DNA from: Flavobacteriales bacterium
GTDB taxonomy: Bacteria; Bacteroidota; Bacteroidia; CAIKAF01
Reading direction: 5' to 3'
Assembly (NCBI GenBank): GCA_018401695.1
Contig: JAGYKD010000002.1
Coordinates: 364,636-428,635 of the forward strand
DNA length: 64,000 nucleotides
Notes under the pieces: model-generated
What the model saw: only the letters and a program-made list of their open reading frames with translations
Told to the model about the DNA's origin: nothing
Databases searched by the model: none
Translations under genes and position numbers: made by a program
In this document: positions 21,919 through 29,944 of the stretch, one piece after another
Layout: every line of letters begins with the position of its first letter
Position numbering within the stretch: position 1 is the stretch's first letter

Positions 21919-23979
21919 ATGGCACAACCTAAGGAGCTTCATCAGCGTGATTTATCTTGGCTGGGCTTTAATCAGCGGGTGTTGGAGGAGGCTGCCGACA
22001 GCCATTTGCCTCTGTTTGAGCGCATTAAGTTTTTGGCCATTTACAGTTCCAATTTGGAAGAGTTTTTTCGGGTGCGCGTGGCTGCCATTCGACAATTGCT
22101 GCATATTCCTTCGGAGGCTAAATCGGCTCAGTCCTTGCTGGCCGAAATATCTGAAAGAGTTGATCAACAACAACGTTTTTTTGGGAGCGTATTTTTTGAA
22201 GAGATAATCCCGGCACTCAAGTCAGAAGGCATTGATTTAATGTTAAGTAGCGAGCTTCCAACGAGCTGCCATGACTTTGTGAGGAACTATTTTATGCGGG
22301 AGGTGCTGCACCAATTGCAGCCTATTTTGTTGGTTAAATCTAAGGTGGTTCCCTTTTTGCAAAACGGTGCTTTGTATTTGGCAGTGGCTTTGGTGTCGCG
22401 AAAGAGCAAAGTGAAAGACCCTTCTAAGCGTCGGCTGCGTTACGCCATGGTGCAGATTCCAGGGCAGCTACCTCGCTTTTTGTCCATACCCGGTCAGGAA
22501 CAGCGACATTTGGTGCTGTTTATAGACGATGTCATTCGAAACGGCTTGGATCAATTGTTTCCGGGCTATGAAATTGTGGCCTCTCCTTCCTTTAAATTGA
22601 GCCGCGATGCGGATTTGCGCATTGAAGATGAGTTTACCGGCAATTTGATAGAAAAACTAAGGGAAAGTTTGATACGAAGAAAAACCGGAGCGCCGAGTCG
22701 CTTTCTTTTCGATCAGCAAATGCCCGAGTCCATGTTAGACTTTTTTAGGGCATCCTTTGCCTTGGATCAAAACGACATGGTTCCCGGAGGGCGCTACCAT
22801 AATTTTTCGGACTTTTTTTCTTTTCCCAACCCTTTTGCTCCAAAACTGGAGCGGCCTTTGCCCCCGCCTTTGCATGTGGCGGCATTAGATGCCTTTCCCA
22901 GCATGTTTGAGGCCATAAAGCAACAAGACTGGTTGCTCAGTTTTCCCTACCAATCTTACGATTATGTTTTGCGCTTTTTGAATCAAGCCGCTATTGACCC
23001 TAAAGTTACAGAAATTCAAGCTACCCAATACCGAGTGGCCAGCGATAGTGCCGTGGTAAACGCTTTGATTTCAGCTGCACGAAACGGCAAGAAAGTGACT
23101 GTTTTTGTAGAGTTAAAAGCCCGTTTCGACGAGGAAACCAATCTCTATTTTGCCGACCGTATGGAACAAGCCGGTGTGCGGATTATGTACTCTGTTCCAG
23201 GTCTAAAAGTGCATGCCAAGGCTTGCTTGGTTACCCGAAAGAGTAGAAATAGTCAGGGTTTTAGACAGTATGCCTTTATTTCTACCGGCAATTTTAACGA
23301 GAAAACCGCACGCTTGTATTGCGACCACGGCTACTTTACGAGCCGGGCCGACATCTGTCGTGAACTGGGGCAACTTTTTGTGGAACTGGATTATTGGAAG
23401 CAGCAAAGCCAGTTCAAGAAAATTCAGGTGGCTCGGTTCAATATGGTGGACACATACCGCAAAGCCATAAAAAAAGAGATTTCTGCCGCAATGGCAGGCA
23501 AACCTTCCGGTATATTTCTGAAAGTCAATAACCTGGAAGAGCCGGGGATGATTCAAGCGCTCTACGAAGCCGCAGATGCCGGGGTTCCCGTGCGGGTTAT
23601 GGTCCGATCCATTTGTTGTTTGGTGCCCGGAAAGGTGCAGGTGCGCCGCTTGGTGGACAAATTTTTGGAGCATGCACGGGTAGTGATGTTTCATAATCAG
23701 GGCGAGGACCGTGTGTTTCTTTCGAGCGCCGATTGGATGACACGCAACCTGTACCATCGCATTGAGCTGGGTTTGGAGATAAAGGCGGAGCCGTGGCGGC
23801 AACAACTGCTGCACATGTATGAGTTGCAGTGGCGCGACAACCGGGCAGCACGGAATTTAGATGCTTCGCTTAACATGCATCGTATTGAAAATCAGGAGCC
23901 TGAGCTTAGGTCTCAGGAAGCCATTTATGCCTATTTAAAGGAGAACTCTTTTTCTAAGGAAGGTGATTTGGGCGGCTAA
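21919..23979 (+). CDS. ppk1: Polyphosphate kinase 1
   Basis: This 686-aa enzyme is of normal PPK1 length. The N-terminal domain starts RDLSWLGFNQRVLEEA and includes SNLEEFFRVRVA. The catalytic domains contain QATQYRVASDSAVVNALISAA, the phospho-accepting His432 in PGLKVHAKACLV, STGNFNEKTARLYCDHGYFT, VMVRSICCLVPG and a second conserved His (NLYHRIELG, His613). PPK1 reversibly polymerises ATP gamma-phosphate into polyphosphate, a phosphate and stress reserve. A TTG two codons upstream is unlikely to be the start because the promoter box overlaps it. Confidence 0.96.
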   Translation: MAQPKELHQRDLSWLGFNQRVLEEAADSHLPLFERIKFLAIYSSNLEEFFRVRVAAIRQLLHIPSEAKSAQSLLAEISERVDQQQRFFGSVFFEEIIPALKSEGIDLMLSSELPTSCHDFVRNYFMREVLHQLQPILLVKSKVVPFLQNGALYLAVALVSRKSKVKDPSKRRLRYAMVQIPGQLPRFLSIPGQEQRHLVLFIDDVIRNGLDQLFPGYEIVASPSFKLSRDADLRIEDEFTGNLIEKLRESLIRRKTGAPSRFLFDQQMPESMLDFFRASFALDQNDMVPGGRYHNFSDFFSFPNPFAPKLERPLPPPLHVAALDAFPSMFEAIKQQDWLLSFPYQSYDYVLRFLNQAAIDPKVTEIQATQYRVASDSAVVNALISAARNGKKVTVFVELKARFDEETNLYFADRMEQAGVRIMYSVPGLKVHAKACLVTRKSRNSQGFRQYAFISTGNFNEKTARLYCDHGYFTSRADICRELGQLFVELDYWKQQSQFKKIQVARFNMVDTYRKAIKKEISAAMAGKPSGIFLKVNNLEEPGMIQALYEAADAGVPVRVMVRSICCLVPGKVQVRRLVDKFLEHARVVMFHNQGEDRVFLSSADWMTRNLYHRIELGLEIKAEPWRQQLLHMYELQWRDNRAARNLDASLNMHRIENQEPELRSQEAIYAYLKENSFSKEGDLGG

Positions 23980-24310
23980 TCCTGCCCTTACTGCTACGCT
24001 TCGCACACCAGGCTCCTTGGGAGGCCATGGATAAGAAGCTATTCTGGCGGCAGTTTTGCCTTAGGGCCAAATTTTAAGTTCATCATTTACAGAAGGTAAA
24101 CTGCGGACTTTAAATTTGTCCGCGCCTTAATTTGCACCGACGCTGCGGTCGGCATCTAAGGACCTTGAAAAAGTATCTCGTCATTGGCCTCCTACGGCTA
24201 GGTGGTGCGTGGCCCTACCTAAAGGGTAGGTCTCCGCCCACCAAGCCCAAGGGCCGGCTGTGCTGCAGGGTATCCGTGCGGTCAGGGCCGCTTAAGCTCC
24301 GTGGGGAGTT
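23980..24310. other. Intergenic stretch with several hairpins
   Basis: No gene seen. Hairpins: GCGGAC..GTCCGC (24103-24123); CCTTAATTTGCACCGAC..GTCGGCATCTAAGG (24124-24162), related to 10452-10519; CCTACC..GGTAGG (24214-24230). The first could terminate ppk1 transcription, but no clear T run follows. Confidence 0.55.
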
Positions 24311-26695
24311 TTACTTATTAAAAATGCGTTTAAAACGGAGAAACTCTTCTCTGGCCACCTCAATATTTCCTTCGCCGTCTCCAAAGTTTATGAAGCCATA
24401 GGCATCGGAGCTTTCCAGTTCCACAACGTCATACTTTTTGAGGGTAACGTAGCTTTTGCTCAAAATAGCCCCCCTTTCGCTTGTAGCTACCACTCGATTC
24501 CGTTCTTCCTCGGTTTCAAAAATACGAATGTTGTTGTTTCGGCGCATTTCGCGCAGCTCTTGCTCTTGCCTCCAAAGGGCTTCGGCTTTTGCGGTGCTGT
24601 CTTGTATGCGAGTCCATTCTTTTGCCTTGGCGGTGGAGTCTTGAATAAACTCCCAACGGGCCTTTGCTTGGGCAGTTGAGTCGGCAATAAATGCCAATCG
24701 ATCTTTGGCTTTGGCAGTAGAATCGGCAATAAACTGTTGGCGGGCTTTCTCTTTGGCTGCTGCCTCTGCCTCGGCCTTGGCTTGCTCGGCTTTGGCCGTG
24801 GAATCGGCAACAAAGGCTTTGCGTTTTTCCAAAGCTATGGAATCGGCAATGAATTGTTTACGCGCCTCTACTTTTGCTGTTGAATCGGCAATAAAGGTTT
24901 GTCGTTTGGCTTGGGCGATAGAATCGGCCATGAATTGTTGTCTGGCTTCTGCTTGGGCCTTGGCTTGTGCCTCTGCTTCGGCTTTTGCTTGTTCGGCTTT
25001 GGCCGTAGAGTCGGCAATAAATGCTTGACGTTTGGCTTGGGCGATAGAATCGGCCATGAATTGTTGTCTGGCTTCTGCTTGGGCCTTGGCTTGTGCCTCT
25101 GCTTCGGCTTTGGCTTGTTCGGCTTTGGCCGTAGAGTCGGCAATAAATGCTTGACGTTCGGCTTGGGCAATGGAATCGGCGATGAACTGTTGTCTGGCTT
25201 CTGCTTCTGCTTCTGCTTTGGCTTGAGCTTCGGCTTCGGCTTTGGCTTGTTCGGCTTTGGCCGTAGAGTCGGCAATAAATGCTTGACGTTTGGCTTGGGC
25301 GATAGAATCGGCCATGAATTGTTGTCTGGCTTCTGCTTGGGCCTTGGCTTGTGCCTCTGCTTCGGCTTTGGCTTGTTCCGCTTTGGCGGTAGAATCGGCA
25401 ATAAATGCTTGACGTTCGGCTTGGGCAATGGAATCGGCGATGAATTGTTGTCTGGCTTCTGCTTGGGCCTTGGCTTGTGCCTCTGCTTCGGCTTTTGCTT
25501 GTTCGGCTTTGGCCGTAGAGTCGGCAATAAAAGTTTGACGTTCGGCTTGGGCAATGGAATCGGCGATGAACTGTTGTCTGGCTTCTGCTTCGGCTTTGGC
25601 TTGCGCATCGGCTTCGGCTTTGGCGGTAGAATCGGCAATAAAAGTTTGACGTTTGGCCTGAGCAATGGAATCGGCGATGAACTGTTGTCTGGCTTCTGCT
25701 TCGGCTTTGGCTTGCGCATCGGCTTCGGCTTTTGCGGTAGAGTCGGCAATAAATTGTTTTCGTTCAGCTTGGGCAGTAGAATCTGCTACAAACTGGTCTC
25801 GTTGAATCTTAGCGAGCGAGTCTGCAACAAATTGTTGTCGTTCGGCTTGGGCGGTAGAGTCTGCAATAAACTGCTGTCTTTGCACTTGAGCCAGAGAGTC
25901 TTGCATTAGCTGCCTTCGTTGGGCAAGGGCAATGGAGTCTTGAATTTCTTTTTGGCGTTCCAAGGCTTTTGCAGTAGAATCGGCAATAAACGCTTGTCTT
26001 TCTTTGGCTTGAGCTGTGGAGTCGCGCATGAATCGCTCCCTTTCTTTGGCTTGTGCTATGGAATCTTCGATGAAAAGTTGTCGAGCTCTAGCTTGAGCTA
26101 TGGAATCTTGAATAAACTGTTGCCTTTGTATTTGTGCCAAGGAATCGGCTTGCGCCAGGGAATCTTTTTTCTCTACTTGAGTAATGAGGGAATCTTTGAT
26201 TTGTTTGGCCATATTTTTTTGTCCCTCCATGGTGGCCATCATGGGCTTATCGAAATTAAAGGTAAAGTCTTGGTTATTAAAGGCAATCGTGGTTTCAATG
26301 GGGAGTTCGTCTACCAGTTCTTCCTCTTCTTTTACTTCTTCGGGAAGTTTAAAGAGGTAAAAATCTAAGTATAATGGCATGAGGCCGGCTTCAAGGGCCT
26401 CATCGCTTACGGTGGTATTGATTTTAACCAATTGAGGTTTGTAGCCTTCTGCAGCAATGTAGACCTCAAAGGATTGGCTAAGGTCGAGCTCAATAAGGAA
26501 AGTTCCGTCGGGCTTAAGTTTTATACCTTTTTTCCGCTTTCCTTCTTCACCAATGGAGATAAATAATTCAATGGGACCATCTTCGGCTTCAACTCGCCCT
26601 TCTACTTCTAAAAAGTTTTGGGCTTTCAGGGGAGAAAAAAGGCTGGCAAGTGCCACATAGCATAGGAGAAATACAAATCCTTTGGTCAGATTCAT
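24311..26695 (-). CDS. Secreted protein with a long Ala/Gln/Glu coiled-coil repeat region
   Basis: This 794-aa protein has a signal peptide (FVFLLCYVALASLFSPLKAQ). An N-terminal beta domain (residues ~25-115, VEGRVEAEDGPIELFISIGEEG) resembles carboxypeptidase-regulatory folds. From ~190 to ~705 there are ~40 repeats of a 10-14-residue unit of the form RQxFIADSxAQA, grouped into larger blocks of about 43 residues with AEQAKAEAEAQAKA. This predicts a very long helical rod or fibre. The C-terminal ~70 residues are globular (YVTLKKYDVVELESSDAYGF). The repeats are close at DNA level, so length variation by recombination is likely. Function is unknown; an envelope-spanning or structural role is a guess. 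Confidence 0.8.
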   Translation of the reverse strand: MNLTKGFVFLLCYVALASLFSPLKAQNFLEVEGRVEAEDGPIELFISIGEEGKRKKGIKLKPDGTFLIELDLSQSFEVYIAAEGYKPQLVKINTTVSDEALEAGLMPLYLDFYLFKLPEEVKEEEELVDELPIETTIAFNNQDFTFNFDKPMMATMEGQKNMAKQIKDSLITQVEKKDSLAQADSLAQIQRQQFIQDSIAQARARQLFIEDSIAQAKERERFMRDSTAQAKERQAFIADSTAKALERQKEIQDSIALAQRRQLMQDSLAQVQRQQFIADSTAQAERQQFVADSLAKIQRDQFVADSTAQAERKQFIADSTAKAEADAQAKAEAEARQQFIADSIAQAKRQTFIADSTAKAEADAQAKAEAEARQQFIADSIAQAERQTFIADSTAKAEQAKAEAEAQAKAQAEARQQFIADSIAQAERQAFIADSTAKAEQAKAEAEAQAKAQAEARQQFMADSIAQAKRQAFIADSTAKAEQAKAEAEAQAKAEAEAEARQQFIADSIAQAERQAFIADSTAKAEQAKAEAEAQAKAQAEARQQFMADSIAQAKRQAFIADSTAKAEQAKAEAEAQAKAQAEARQQFMADSIAQAKRQTFIADSTAKVEARKQFIADSIALEKRKAFVADSTAKAEQAKAEAEAAAKEKARQQFIADSTAKAKDRLAFIADSTAQAKARWEFIQDSTAKAKEWTRIQDSTAKAEALWRQEQELREMRRNNNIRIFETEEERNRVVATSERGAILSKSYVTLKKYDVVELESSDAYGFINFGDGEGNIEVAREEFLRFKRIFNK

Positions 26696-26700
26696 GAGCG

Positions 26701-26708
26701 CAAAGTTA
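26701..26708 (-). promoter_or_regulatory. -7 box of the coiled-coil protein gene
   Basis: Minus-strand TAACTTTG, a perfect TAnnTTTG, ends 5 nt before the ATG at 26695. Confidence 0.6.
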
Positions 26709-26766
26709 AACTTATCCGTTGATTATATGTTTTTTTGCCTTGCTGTATTGTGTTAGCTTCACTATG

Positions 26767-27819
26767 TCAGGAGAACTCTTTGTAAAATTTCCAAAGCGAA
26801 GCATAGTGTTGTTCTAGTGTCCAGCCTTCTTCCTGGATTCTAGATTCGGATATGGAAAACTGATTTGGGTCAAGTTGTTGTATTGCTTGTTTCCAGGAGT
26901 TTGCCGGGTTTAAGGGAAGCACTAGGCCATCGGAGGGTTTCAAATAGGCCGATGCGCCTGAATTAGCACTTACAATAACGGGGGTTTGTGTTCCCAGGGC
27001 TTCGGCAATAACTTGTCCAAAGGCTTCGTATTTTGAGGGATGGATTAAAAAATCTACGGCTTTGAGCCAGGGAGCGGGGTCATCTAGGTAACCAAGACCT
27101 GTTATGTTTTGGGCTTTTGGGTATACCGGTGGATAGCCTGCAACCAGCAAATGCTGATTGGTTTTGTGCGTTTGGCCGAACCATTCCAGCAAATAGGGTA
27201 GGCCTTTGTTGGCATGTCCGGTACTAATAAAGAGAAAGTACAGCAATTCGGGATCGAGATTGAGCTTGTTTCGCCAGTAACTTTTGGAATGGGTGTTGGC
27301 CTTTTCTAAGGCTTTAGTAGAAATAGGTGGAGGGAGCACTCTAATTTTGGAAGAGGGCACCTGATAATGAGTTTCCAACTCTTTCTTTATTTGGGGGCTT
27401 GCTGCAAGAATACCTTTGGTATGGTTAAATGCAAATTTATCGGCTTTGATTTGCATGAAATCGCTTATGGAGGATGGTTTTATGCCATGTGCTGCTAAAT
27501 AGCCCAAATGATTGCCCGGACAAAGAGTTAAGTCGGCCCCGGGAGTTCGGCCAAGCGAAAGCGAAAAATCGCAGGGGTTTTGTTTGAGCCACCGCATAAC
27601 TTTTTGACCAAAAAACCATTGCCTAAAGGGTTTAAGGTGAAACCCGGGCTTAAGTATTACTAAACGAAGGTTTTTAGGCGGTGTATATCCCGGTTTTACA
27701 TAGGCAGTCAGCAAAGTAACCTCATGCCCATCCTTTTGAAAGGCATCTATATAATTGTGCAGTCGTTTTTCAAGACCACCAAATTTCAACAACCGATAAT
27801 GGATAAGGACCACCTTCAT
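26767..27819 (-). CDS. Glycosyltransferase family 4 (WaaG-like)
   Basis: This 350-aa GT-B enzyme starts MKVVLIHYRLLKFGGLEKRL with the acceptor-side glycine motif. It carries a donor domain with LLYFLFISTGHANKGLPYLLEW, LLVAGYPP and the nucleotide-sugar-binding E-x7-E region HPSKYEAFGQVIAEALGTQTPVI. It probably adds a sugar to LPS core, a glycolipid or a polysaccharide; donor and acceptor are not readable. It is the last gene of a four-gene minus-strand unit and overlaps the upstream HsdR-N gene by 4 nt. Confidence 0.9.
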   Translation of the reverse strand: MKVVLIHYRLLKFGGLEKRLHNYIDAFQKDGHEVTLLTAYVKPGYTPPKNLRLVILKPGFHLKPFRQWFFGQKVMRWLKQNPCDFSLSLGRTPGADLTLCPGNHLGYLAAHGIKPSSISDFMQIKADKFAFNHTKGILAASPQIKKELETHYQVPSSKIRVLPPPISTKALEKANTHSKSYWRNKLNLDPELLYFLFISTGHANKGLPYLLEWFGQTHKTNQHLLVAGYPPVYPKAQNITGLGYLDDPAPWLKAVDFLIHPSKYEAFGQVIAEALGTQTPVIVSANSGASAYLKPSDGLVLPLNPANSWKQAIQQLDPNQFSISESRIQEEGWTLEQHYASLWKFYKEFS

Positions 27820-28274
27820 GATCTAGGAGCTTCCGGTATTTCTGGACAGAATTCAAACTGACCCTCAAAGGTTTTTGCCACAAAAGTTTGCCTCCCGTTA
27901 CTGATAAGCAGGTAGGGGGACTTTACTTGACTATTGTAGTGGGCTGCCTGCAAAAAGGTCTGATTGGATAGAGGGACCGATGGCGCTTTAATTTCTATAA
28001 GCAGGTATGGACTGCCCTGGGCATCTAAGACTAGAGCGTCTAACCTTCGTTTTCTTTGGAGTCCTTTTACTTCTGCTTCCACCATAATTCTTCCGCTGGG
28101 GTAGTTAAAATCGCGCACTAACCAATGGAGCAGGTGTTGCCTTACCCATTCCTCAGGAGTGCCTGCCACATATTTATTTCTCCAATGGTCCCAAATTTCT
28201 GTTCCTTTGCCGGGATTTGTTCTAGACTTTAGGGCATGTAAAGGGATATTGATTATTGGCCATTCCATGCTCAA
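27816..28274 (-). CDS. Stand-alone type I restriction HsdR N-terminal-like nuclease domain
   Basis: This 152-aa protein consists only of an HSDR_N_2-type PD-(D/E)xK fold: EEWVRQHLLHWLVRDFNYP, then KRRLDALVLD..PYLLIEIKAPSVPL (Asp and E-x-K catalytic residues present), then QAAHYNSQVKSPYLLISNG. No helicase, methylase or specificity genes are nearby, so it is not a restriction system here. Such orphan domains are common in Bacteroidota and their role is unknown. It overlaps both neighbours by 4 nt, placing it in an envelope-related operon. Confidence 0.85.
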   Translation of the reverse strand: MSMEWPIINIPLHALKSRTNPGKGTEIWDHWRNKYVAGTPEEWVRQHLLHWLVRDFNYPSGRIMVEAEVKGLQRKRRLDALVLDAQGSPYLLIEIKAPSVPLSNQTFLQAAHYNSQVKSPYLLISNGRQTFVAKTFEGQFEFCPEIPEAPRS

Positions 28275-29944
28275 AGGGAGAGTCTTAAACCTCCTATTAC
28301 AGTTAAGCCAAAGGTGGGGTAGCCGTAGAATCTGTTGTAACGGAAGGCGGCAACATTATTCATATCCAAAAAGAAGCCCAGTTTCTCTGTGAGGCGATAC
28401 GTGGCACCTAAGCGAAAATCCAGGGTTGGGTTGAGGTCAATAAAACCTTCTTTTTTGGTTCCTGTGGAGTCCTGGTTAAAGACTCGAGCCCTTTGTCCAC
28501 TGATAAACGCCATATCGGCTCTAAAGAGCATTTTTTCGCCCAATTGGTAACGGGCGGCCAATCGAATGTCTAAAGGAGGGAAGTGCCAGGCTTCTGTTAA
28601 ATTAGACAGAGAAACCAATCGGTACCGTCCATGGAGGTCCACTTCAATTTTTTCGCCATAATGAAAATTCAGCCCTGCTGAAATGGTGGTAAGATTCACC
28701 TGGTCGTAGACAGCCTCAAATCCATTTCTGGGGGCACCTAAGGTATCGTTTACAAAAAAGGGCATGCCGTTTATTCTGGCATAAGAGATTTCTGAACGAT
28801 AGGAGATTAGATCCGAAAAGGCGCCCTTTATTCCGGCGTGAAGCAGGTAAGGGGTGTTTTGATTGGTAAGGTTAATGTTGGATTGAATAAAAGGGTTTTG
28901 GGTATACAACTCTCGAAAGGTAATGCGCTCAAAATCCCCTGAAACACCCCCAAACAACTGCAGGTATTGTTTAAAAATTTTCCAACTGCCTTGGATGCGA
29001 GGATAAATCTTGAAAAAGCTGCTGTCGCTATTTCCAAAAACCAATGCCGCACCCAATTCCACGTCCCAGCTTTTGCGGCCAAGTTTCATGTAGGGGTTGA
29101 CATCGGTAATCCATCCTATGCCCAAACTAAGGGAGTCTGAGCTAAAGTCTAAAATATCGAGGGAGGTATTGACCCCCAAAAATTCACCGGCAAAAAGGTC
29201 GGTAAATTTATTGAAGTTAGATTTAAGGCGAAAGGTGTTTTCTCTGGTTCTATAAAGGTTAGACACATGGTAAAAATCCAGCGCGGTGGAATAGTTTAGA
29301 CGAATAGAATCCGTTCTATGGGTGCTGTTGAGGTAGAGCCTTCCCTGACCGAGAGAATACCGTTGGCGGGTGGAGTCGGAGGGGAAGAGGCTATCCAAAG
29401 TTTGGGGGTACCCGTAATAGTGGACGGCTTGGCGGTCATAACCGCCTTCAATTCCCAGGGTAAGTGGTTTAAAGATGTGTTTGTAACCAGCCACGGCTGT
29501 GTTGTTGCTGGTTCCGGGAAAGCCCCTTCCAGAGATACTCCCTGTAGAAGAGAGGTGATTGAAACGAACGAAATAGCCGTTTTTCCTAGCCCTTAAAGAA
29601 TTTAAATGAAAATCAATCAGAGGGGTAGTGTAGTTGCCAAATCCCAATTTAAGCATGGCCCTTTGAAGCCTGGAAATAGGTTCTTTGCGCATGCGGGCTG
29701 CGGCTAGCGTGTCGGGATTATAATACGTTGGGATAGACTTAACATTGAAGGCATAGTTTGTATCTGCTTGCAGACGTATGGTATCCAATATTTGTGGATT
29801 GGTTGTGATTTTCTCCACTTCAGCAAGCTTTGGCTCAAAACCGGTATAAACTACTCGATTATTCTCAAGTTGTTGAGCCTGAAGTATTCCAAAGGGAAGC
29901 AAACACGCAAACCCTACCCATATTAACCTTAAAAACTTATTCAT
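28271..29944 (-). CDS. Outer-membrane beta-barrel protein
   Basis: This 557-aa protein has a signal peptide (MNKFLRLIWVGFACLLPFGI, cleavage near LQAQ-Q). A short periplasmic segment precedes about 400 residues of alternating aromatic strands ending GLTVIGGLRLSL, a TonB-receptor-like or porin-like barrel without a plug. The frame could start 5 codons upstream; the Met used gives the cleaner signal peptide. It overlaps the end of the TPR gene by 8 nt. I infer that the TPR protein and this barrel act together at the outer membrane. Confidence 0.8.
   Translation of the reverse strand: MNKFLRLIWVGFACLLPFGILQAQQLENNRVVYTGFEPKLAEVEKITTNPQILDTIRLQADTNYAFNVKSIPTYYNPDTLAAARMRKEPISRLQRAMLKLGFGNYTTPLIDFHLNSLRARKNGYFVRFNHLSSTGSISGRGFPGTSNNTAVAGYKHIFKPLTLGIEGGYDRQAVHYYGYPQTLDSLFPSDSTRQRYSLGQGRLYLNSTHRTDSIRLNYSTALDFYHVSNLYRTRENTFRLKSNFNKFTDLFAGEFLGVNTSLDILDFSSDSLSLGIGWITDVNPYMKLGRKSWDVELGAALVFGNSDSSFFKIYPRIQGSWKIFKQYLQLFGGVSGDFERITFRELYTQNPFIQSNINLTNQNTPYLLHAGIKGAFSDLISYRSEISYARINGMPFFVNDTLGAPRNGFEAVYDQVNLTTISAGLNFHYGEKIEVDLHGRYRLVSLSNLTEAWHFPPLDIRLAARYQLGEKMLFRADMAFISGQRARVFNQDSTGTKKEGFIDLNPTLDFRLGATYRLTEKLGFFLDMNNVAAFRYNRFYGYPTFGLTVIGGLRLSL

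Noticed and set aside
24899-25909. 336-codon ORF opposite the coiled-coil gene
   Set aside because: A mirror of the repetitive GC-biased codons on the coding strand; Gly/Phe/Cys-rich with no signal peptide or domain.
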